In this document: positions 57,443 through 64,000 of the stretch, piece after piece
Numbering within the stretch: the first letter of the stretch is position 1
How the letters are laid out: every line of letters starts with the position of its first letter
Assembly (NCBI GenBank): GCA_022578605.1
Contig: MU394125.1
Coordinates: forward strand, 62,001 to 126,000
Length of the DNA: 64,000 nt
Direction: 5' to 3'
Origin: Camillea tinctor
Taxonomy: Eukaryota; Ascomycota; Sordariomycetes; Xylariales; Xylariaceae
Position numbers and translations under genes: made by a program
Notes under the pieces: generated by a model
What the model saw: only the letters and a program-made list of their open reading frames with translations
Database searches by the model: none
What the model was told of the DNA's origin: nothing

Positions 57443-60390
57443 AAGAAAGTCGGTTTCTTCTCGAGTTGCGATCAGAACTTTTGCTGCCCTTATCTATTTG
57501 AAAATTGTCACTGGGTTGGAAAAGGCACTTGCGATGACAATGAATGTTCTGCTACGGACGTTGAAGTGGGATTGGACGCTAGGGGGCAGGATCAGTGGGA
57601 GTGTACCGGATCCCTTTTTTACCATAGAAAAAAGGTCCTATGTTGCAATACGCCAAAAGATGTTAACCCCTTCCTCCCAGTGCCTCTGAACGACTTATTT
57701 CCAACTCTACCACCAACGGGCTACCTGTCAGCGTTCGACCAACAAATTCTTTCCTACAACCCATCACTCGTTGGGGAGAATCCTGACCCTAACGCTTTCT
57801 TTTTCGTTGTTATTGATGGACCGCCTTCGGCCGTGAATACACTCGATCCCCGTGATGAGTCTTACGTGCAATTCATTACGAAGAGAGTTCAAGAAGCCGA
57901 AACCCCCCAGGTTGCCCATTTCATATGTATGAACGACTCTCCTAATAGCAACTGTGATGATATACATCAAGGCGGAGTTGAAGGGACGATTCTACGCATG
58001 CCTGATGACATGGGTTTCGCAAACTGGGCAGTTGCGCATTCAGTGAGAGAAATCAGTCTGACGATCCCTAATAAACTTATCAAGCGAGCTCCAGTCAATG
58101 CCAAGGTCTGGGAGCTTGAATATAGTTATGACTTTACTCGGGCTAAAAGGGATGAAGGAGACATTTACTTTCGTGTCGACTATTCGGACTCTCACACTTA
58201 CTACACAGACGTGGTTCAAGCTGCACATCAGAAACGGAACATGGAGCCCAGATTTTGGAGTAAGATTAGCTCTGTATAGAAGACTATCCTGGACCGAATC
58301 CGAAGCCAACAATACAATCCGGACTACCAACCAAAAATAAACAAGGACCGGTTCAACGTTCTCATAGTTGGAGATGATAGACATGGCAAGGGCTGCAACG
58401 GCCCAGATGGATTCCTAAAAGTGAATCTTGCTGGATCTATGCGAAACACTATGAGATTCGGGTTCACTCTAGTAGGAACTATCCAGCCTTTCACTTTGGA
58501 GGAAGCTTATGGATACTTCGATTCCGATATTTATATGTCCGGGCAACTTGATTTTGATGGAAAAGGAATCCTAGATATTAGTAACCGTGGAGGTTCTGTA
58601 AGGAGTCTCTTTCCAAGCCCCATTTCCAGATTCCAAGCTTCTCATCCGGGTATCGTGTCATTCTCCCCTGAACTCAATGCAGAGATCTCTTTGATTGGGT
58701 CAGGTGAGATAGATGGCAAGTTCTCTGTTGGATTTGAAGCAGGCTCATCAAAAACCATGAATACGCACGCCCCTCCCGGACTTGGTTCATTCGGGGGTGA
58801 TATACTCACAGACACATTGAACAATGCAGCCAACGGGTTCATGAGAACAAATAACAGCGACTTCGACACTGTTTTCGCTATGAATATGAACCTAGAAGCG
58901 ACAATGAATATGAAGATATTTGGATACCAAACCTCTTTAGAGGATGTTGCCGCCCGGTTTACCGCTCGAACGCCGCATGCTATTCGTGTAGTTGGTAACA
59001 CAGGTGACGGAAAGGCTGGAGTCCTCGATGCCCCCAGCAAGGCTCTTCGGACGTCATCCAAATTGGCACCGTGATAGATGGTTGGGACGACGGCTCTACT
59101 CATCTAGTCGGTACTCAGCTGAATGCGCGTGTTGTCTTGACTGACGGAGATGAGCCACAAACTAGAGAAGTACCTGAGATCAGTGACTATGCCGTGTTTG
59201 GGACAACAGGCTTTATGTTATGTTCCGGGGGATCTTACACTGGCTAGCTCACCTGTTACTATAATATCTCTGCTAATGATTCTAGTCTTATACAGCCGAA
59301 TCCCCCATTCAGATTTAAACGGGAATATTTGGAACCTCTCACGCAGGAAGAGATAAAACGTTTCGTACAAATAGAACCACGTGCTGGGCCCAGTTCCGGA
59401 AGCTCAAATACCTACCGCATATACGAATATTCTGTAAATACAAACGGCCCAACTAATTACTTCGAGTTCACTACACCACCATATCCAGCTGGGGACAATG
59501 GTGACGCCTTAGATGAAGAAACAGGTGAGAATGGAGTATACCAAGGCAGAAAATTATAACACTCAACTAATTGTAAACAGGGAGAAATGAGCGCTATGCT
59601 CTAAACGATCCAGGTAACTACGAAGACACTAGCATAACGAGTAACGGTATTCTAGGCATAAACTTTTTTGTTATGAATTCTGATGATCCAATTGATCGAG
59701 CTACCTTTCCGAACCACGGTGCCGAATTTGTGCAAAGTGGTACTTTATATACCCATAATCAAGCTTACCTAAGTTGAATACATTCCACCCTCGTCACTAT
59801 GACGGGATGCAAATGATTAGTGTATAGCTAACCATGTCTTCTTTTGTCTGCTCGCATCGTTTAGGAGAGCTCGATCTAGAAGATGGTCAAGGGACTATAT
59901 ATCGAACCCAGCTTCCCCTATTTTCCTTCGTCAACTTGTTGAACTATTTTGCCGCGGATTATCGTACTTGGGTGCCTCCATCTGTTGAGCTAAACCCTCC
60001 TCTTGGATCAGCTGCTGGTGATGTAGCCGAGGCGATGGGATCTACCAACAATCCTACAGCGCTGGTCAATTTAGAAAGAGACCTTAATGTGAGATACCTA
60101 CCGCTTAACTATCCAGACCAATATAAAATCCCGAGTTCCTGTTTTTAACAATAACAACTGCCTAGGTCCTTAAGGGCCGCATATACACGGCCCAGGGCCG
60201 TCCAACCGCCGAAAATCTGTGGGATGAATGGATGACAAATGTGGGCCAGAGTACGGCAGAAGCAGCAATATCTTCGCTGCGAGCAGTATTCGTAGTAATG
60301 AATTATATCCGAGATATTGAGAACTTCAGACAGCAGGTCTTTGATGACAGGAACGCTGTTTTAGAGCAGTTTGACGACTTATACGGTTAG
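57443..60390 (+). pseudogene. C-terminal remnant of a LysM-associated (subgroup C type) GH18 chitinase
   Basis: The frame opens at 57443 directly at the LysM remnant and has the Cys-rich module and C-terminal region that follow the GH18 catalytic domain in large killer-toxin-like fungal chitinases: NPFLPVPLNDLFP, FFFVVIDGP, RFGFTLVGTIQPF, GIVSFSP, HAIRVVGN. The signal peptide, chitin-binding modules and the whole GH18 domain (no DxxDxDxE) are absent. Breaks: in-frame TAG at 58277-58279, a one-base frameshift near 59049, and in-frame TAG at 59245-59247. Later introns still look usable (about 59531-59579, 59740-59864, 60090-60167), and the last exon ends at TAG 60388-60390. In Trichoderma and relatives such chitinase genes commonly lie beside LysM genes, as here. 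Confidence 0.75.
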
Positions 60391-60552
60391 GAAGCAGAAA
60401 GATGAATACCCCCCAAATCAAACTGACTGAGTGTTGCTTAGAAATGGGCCTAAATAGCCCGGCGTATTTGGGGACCTATGTCTCTCCCCTAAATATTCTC
60501 ATATCTCATTGCGCTCCCTATGGTTCTGTTGCCACTCTAAAGACTAGCTTCT

Positions 60553-61476
60553 TCATTCTTTTACCGACACGAAAGCGATATTCTTGCTTTTCACCGCAGC
60601 TTCCCACAGGGTAACCATGGGATATTTCTCGAGCATGAAACGTCGGGCTTCGAAGAAGTTATTGACGAGTTGCGGAAGCCGCACCCGGAGGTATCCTTTA
60701 TACGTGTCATCCCCTTCCTCCACCGTCTCGCCTCTACTAGGCGGGGATCTATCATCAAAATCCGGATCGACAGCCCAGACCCAGATGTTATCGGCAACAT
60801 CCGGGCCCGACATGACGGTTTCGATAGATTCTCGATCGAATACCAGAAACACGTTTTGCAAGATGCCATCCTCTCAACCGTCGCCCTCCCATACCACACC
60901 AACCTGTCTTCTCGGAGGGCGGCTTCGAAATGACCTGAACTCTTCCCGTAGCCTATTGAACTTGAGTTCTAAGCTCGGCTTCCAATCTATATATGTTGTA
61001 GCCTCCACCCGATTTTGGCACTGTGCCCGCGGAAGACGTCTAGATTGGCGCGAGCCAAGACATCATCTCTTCGGCACATGTAGTCCTCCATATCCTCATA
61101 GACTGGCTCGACGAAGGCGGGGTAACCCCAGCGCGCCAACGGGACATCCTTCTTTTCGTCACACAGCTGCCTCACCCACGGCCGGACTTTGGCCAGAGCG
61201 GCTTGATTAGCGGCCTGCCGCTGTTCGTGAAAAGGTTTCATCAACCTCCTCACATGCTCATGCTCCGCGTTCTCTAGCGCCTTGCTCTCGTGTTCAGCAT
61301 ATAGTGGCTTCTACGTCAAGCTGGGGGAAATCAAGAATACGCCGCCGGTCCTCAGCTATGAGTGAGGACGAATCGGACAGGGCTAATTGTACTATTCTGG
61401 GAAATGATTCGATAAGTTCAGTGACGTTGTCAACTTGATGGAGTACCCGGGTGAACCTTCTGATGAGAATGTCCAT
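60553..61476 (-). pseudogene. Broken gene of unknown function
   Basis: One protein can be followed along the minus strand from ATG 61476 (MDILIRRFTRVLHQVDNVTE) through EQRQAANQAALAKVRPWVRQ, RWGYPAFVEPVYEDMEDYMC and KFNRLREEFRSFRS, to VFLVFDRESIETVMSGPDVA and YKGYLRVRLPQLVNNFFEAR, ending at TGA 60553. The path needs a frame change near 61300, another at a TATATA run (60987-60994), and crosses an in-frame TGA at 60874-60876. No introns of plausible size explain these. I do not recognise the family; it looks soluble, helical and charged. It is convergent with the chitinase remnant and seems to have decayed with it. Confidence 0.6.
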
Positions 61477-61671
61477 TGTGTGTGAGTAATGAGATTGATG
61501 TCATAAAAAAGCTACGAGCTCTATAATTATTGTATGTAAAGGCTTGTGGAGGCCTTCTCACAGTGATCGCAACTAATCAGGGAATTCGGCAAGTGAATTA
61601 TGTGTTGTAACTATCTAAGTGTGTAGGTGCAGTACCATGGAGCAATACATGATAAAAGGTACCTAGGTAAT

Positions 61672-61877
61672 ACTTGGTAAGCTTAATAGTAAGTGTAGGT
61701 TCGATTCCTATGAGCGCTATTGGTATGTATCTTTCTATTAGCTCATCTTAGTCAACAGATAGCCCTCGTTTCACTCCCTTACCTAGGTCATTCTTATTAC
61801 AGATAAGCTAATAGAAAGATACATACCAATAGCGCTCATAGGAATCGAACCTACACTTACTATTAAACTCGCCAAGT
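61672..61877. repeat. 77-bp-arm inverted repeat
   Basis: Left arm 61672-61748 and right arm 61801-61877 are reverse complements over 77 positions with only four differences, all transitions. A 61-bp core (61683-61743 with 61806-61866) is perfect. The loop is 52 nt. Each arm contains GGTTCGATTCC, a Pol III B-box (61698-61708 plus; 61841-61851 minus). A transcript through it would form a long hairpin. Confidence 0.92.
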
Positions 61878-61923
61878 GACTAATCATTTTTAGCTCCGCG
61901 ATTCGCTACGCCATCCCAAGTAC
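61841..61923 (-). other. tRNA-like Pol III promoter unit (degenerate)
   Basis: On the minus strand an A-box-like TGGCGTAGCG (61913-61904) precedes the B-box GGTTCGATTCC (61851-61841) at a 62-nt distance. The GCG..CGC stem and a T-arm (GTAGG TTCGATT CCTAT) can be drawn, but the acceptor stem does not close (the 3' strand GAGCGCT has no full partner), so it is not a functional tRNA gene. It fits a SINE head or tRNA relic. The left arm of the inverted repeat has only the 3' part of this unit. Confidence 0.55.
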
Positions 61924-64000
61924 AGGGTTCAACCTTAAAGTCAGTATGCCAGTGCCTGGCATGCTCTACGGATACAACCGCCTAAAATATTCTTATAATG
62001 ATCAAGTGGTTGATGAGGCTTGATTTTATATTATATGGTTACTAGCTAACGTTGTTAGTCGCAAGCGCCCAACTTACACTAGTTAGGGATAGACAGCTAC
62101 TAACGAAGAATAAACTAATAAATATAAAAGAAGAGAAAACGGAAGAAAACTGTAAAAGAAGAATGAGAAAACAGGTAAGATTTAAATGTACTAGGTGTAA
62201 GTTTAAGGCAAAAATAAAAGTAAAGAATTAGGTAGATAAAGTAACAGGAAGAGAAAAGGTTATGTCGGAAATCAAATCAGAGTTTCCGGAGATGATAGAA
62301 TAGTAGCATATAGACTTTAGAACCTTACCTAGAAGTAGTAGTCATACGTCCAAGAAAAAAAGAAAAAGGAAAAAAAAAATACATTAATCCTCTTTTTCCT
62401 ATCCTTTTTCCTCTTCCTCCTTTCTTCCCCTTTTCTTAGGTTTACTCAAGTTCTTACCACAAATCAATAAATGTTACCTCGTTCGTTGCCTTGGTAGGAG
62501 GTACTCAAATTTCTCTAGAACTTTATCTACTATTGCATGTACCGGTTAATAAGACTTCCGAAAAGGTTTAACAGGCGCCCGAGGTACCTACATACTTTAT
62601 TTAGGTTGTATAGGTGCTGATATGGAATAATATGGATATGGTATATTCGGTTGTTGTAAGAGGGATGGTGATAGCTAACCTAGGTTACTGGTACCGCAGC
62701 GCTAACATTTATAGCAGACCCCACCAGTGCCTGCCTGCTTCTTTCAATGTCGCAGAGGAAGAGGGTCCCCTTTCCCGTGGGTTACCCTATTGTAAACCGA
62801 CTAGACGGCTCATTTGTGACGTAAACGAATAAAACCCTCCCTAGCTTACCTGAAGTGTAAGAAGGCAGAACCTTATAGGTTCCAGCATTAAACACTGCCT
62901 CGAGATAGGGAAGGGAGGGTTTATGTTAATAACAGGTACCTCATATCGGAGGGGGAATCTAGCAGCTGGGCATATTTATGCAGGCAGCTGTTACTACATA
63001 ATATATTCATTCCCATCATACTCGACCAAAGGGAAAATAATTCTGCCAACACTGGGATGTATAAAAGTTATACCATCACAACCCCATACGCTTTCACATA
63101 AAGTATCAACCAAAACAAGGTTCATGGTTATACATTGCAAGCATATAGGTATTATATTAATGCAAACCAGTGCATTTCATACGCACAGCTGTTAAATCCA
63201 CTTGTATTAACAGACAAACGAACGAACAAACCATCAGCCGGTTTAAGTGGTCACCAAACAAGTTAGTTAGCTTGATTTGATATGTAATTTCATTCTATCA
63301 AGCTGTTAAAGCAAGAAAAGCTCTAATGAGGAGAAATGAGGGGGAGACACACCAAGCTGGGGAGGGGAGGGTGTAAGTGGATTATTGCCCCGCAAGTTCC
63401 CCATCAAATCCCAAGTTGTAATAACAATTGCATTGCTTTTTTTTTTTATAATATTTGGAGAAACGAAGCTTGATTTGTCTTACCTGCTTTCAGCTATGAG
63501 GTGCTAGGTAGTGTGATATAAGAAAAAATGTTTTTTTTAGTTACCATACGTACTTAAGCCTTGCCTTATTATATTCATAAATCTAACCTAGCTAGATTGA
63601 TGAGCAATTATGTAGTCATTATATCTTTACATATAGGTTGAATTGAACTATGTACTTAGGTCCCAGATCCGAGTTCTAATTGTTGTTTGTCCACGAGTTC
63701 ATCATGTTAGACACCTCCTTAGCTTACTACATAGCCTACGTACTAGGATCCTTTCTCGGAGCATTCGAAGAACTATATCTCATAAACTATATACATACGA
63801 GGTTAGCTAGTATGTAGCATATGTGCGTATATGCAGCTAGGGGTCCCTTGCGTCAATACATGTAAAATTGAGGCACGAAAAAAGTCCTATGTTAGTAGGA
63901 AAGAAGTGCTAGAAACCCGATAGGTCGACGAGAAAAAGAAAAAAGGAAACCCATGTTATAAGAGCAGTAAGTGCCTATCAACCGACTTCCGGAGGCAGCT
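61924..64000. other. Gene-free right end
   Basis: No coding or RNA gene recognised. AT-leaning with A-rich tracts (62100-62250, 62355-62385), T tracts at 63437 and 63531, and short frames of no protein character (for example 62614-62832, 62923-63195). CCTAGG-type motifs occur at 62677 and 63587. Confidence 0.5.

Noticed and set aside
61841..61923. Functional tRNA gene on the minus strand
   Set aside because: A and B boxes are present, but the acceptor stem does not pair and the anticodon loop has the wrong size.

Overview
The window is nuclear DNA from a filamentous ascomycete, most likely a sordariomycete (Xylariales-like; this placement is inference). Genes are split by short introns (48-165 nt) with GTRNGY donors, CTAAC-type branch points and CAG/TAG acceptors. 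The gene set includes a CLASP/Stu1, a two-LIM RhoGAP, a HET-domain protein, CorA-like and HGD-type kinase genes, and a dispersed 5S rRNA gene. Intergenic DNA is long and rich in polypyrimidine tracts and CCTAGG-type palindromes. All exon boundaries were worked out by hand from splice consensus, reading-frame continuity and family expectation; no alignment was run.

Layout. 0-5.3 kb: 3' part of a mitochondrial PPR gene and a four-exon GNAT acetyltransferase. 5.3-14.5 kb: a 9.2 kb gene-poor stretch full of simple repeats, ending in the CT-rich promoter of the LIM-RhoGAP gene (14.5-18.3 kb). 18.3-21.9 kb: gene-free. 21.9-28.4 kb: two many-exon accessory genes in tandem, a protein kinase and a CorA-like membrane protein. 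A 5S rRNA gene lies at 28.9 kb, followed by another gene-free 3.9 kb. 32.9-42.2 kb: a type I membrane kelch protein, FYV7 (minus) divergent from an Atos/FAM214-type gene, and a second GNAT gene. 42.9-43.55 kb: a SINE-like element with a Pol III A/B-box head, a 12-nt tandem array and a poly(A) end. 44-56 kb: a HET-domain gene, stu1, a plant-basic-secretory-protein-like metallopeptidase and a conserved membrane-anchored protein. 56.1-61.9 kb: an AT-rich patch, then a decayed block: a 5'-less LysM gene and the C-terminal part of a LysM-associated GH18 chitinase in opposite orientations, meeting at about 57.44 kb; an unidentified broken gene; and a 77-bp-arm inverted repeat carrying tRNA-like promoter boxes. 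62-64 kb: nothing recognisable.

How the genes fit together. The housekeeping genes (rga1-type, FYV7, Atos-like, stu1) look intact and concern polarity, ribosome assembly and microtubules. The kinase, CorA-like, HET and LysM/chitinase genes are typical fast-turnover accessory genes. The right end looks like a decaying accessory region. The most unusual items are the LysM/chitinase breakpoint, the two unrelated Pol III-type repeats with nearly the same A-to-B box spacing, and a probable GC-AG intron in stu1.
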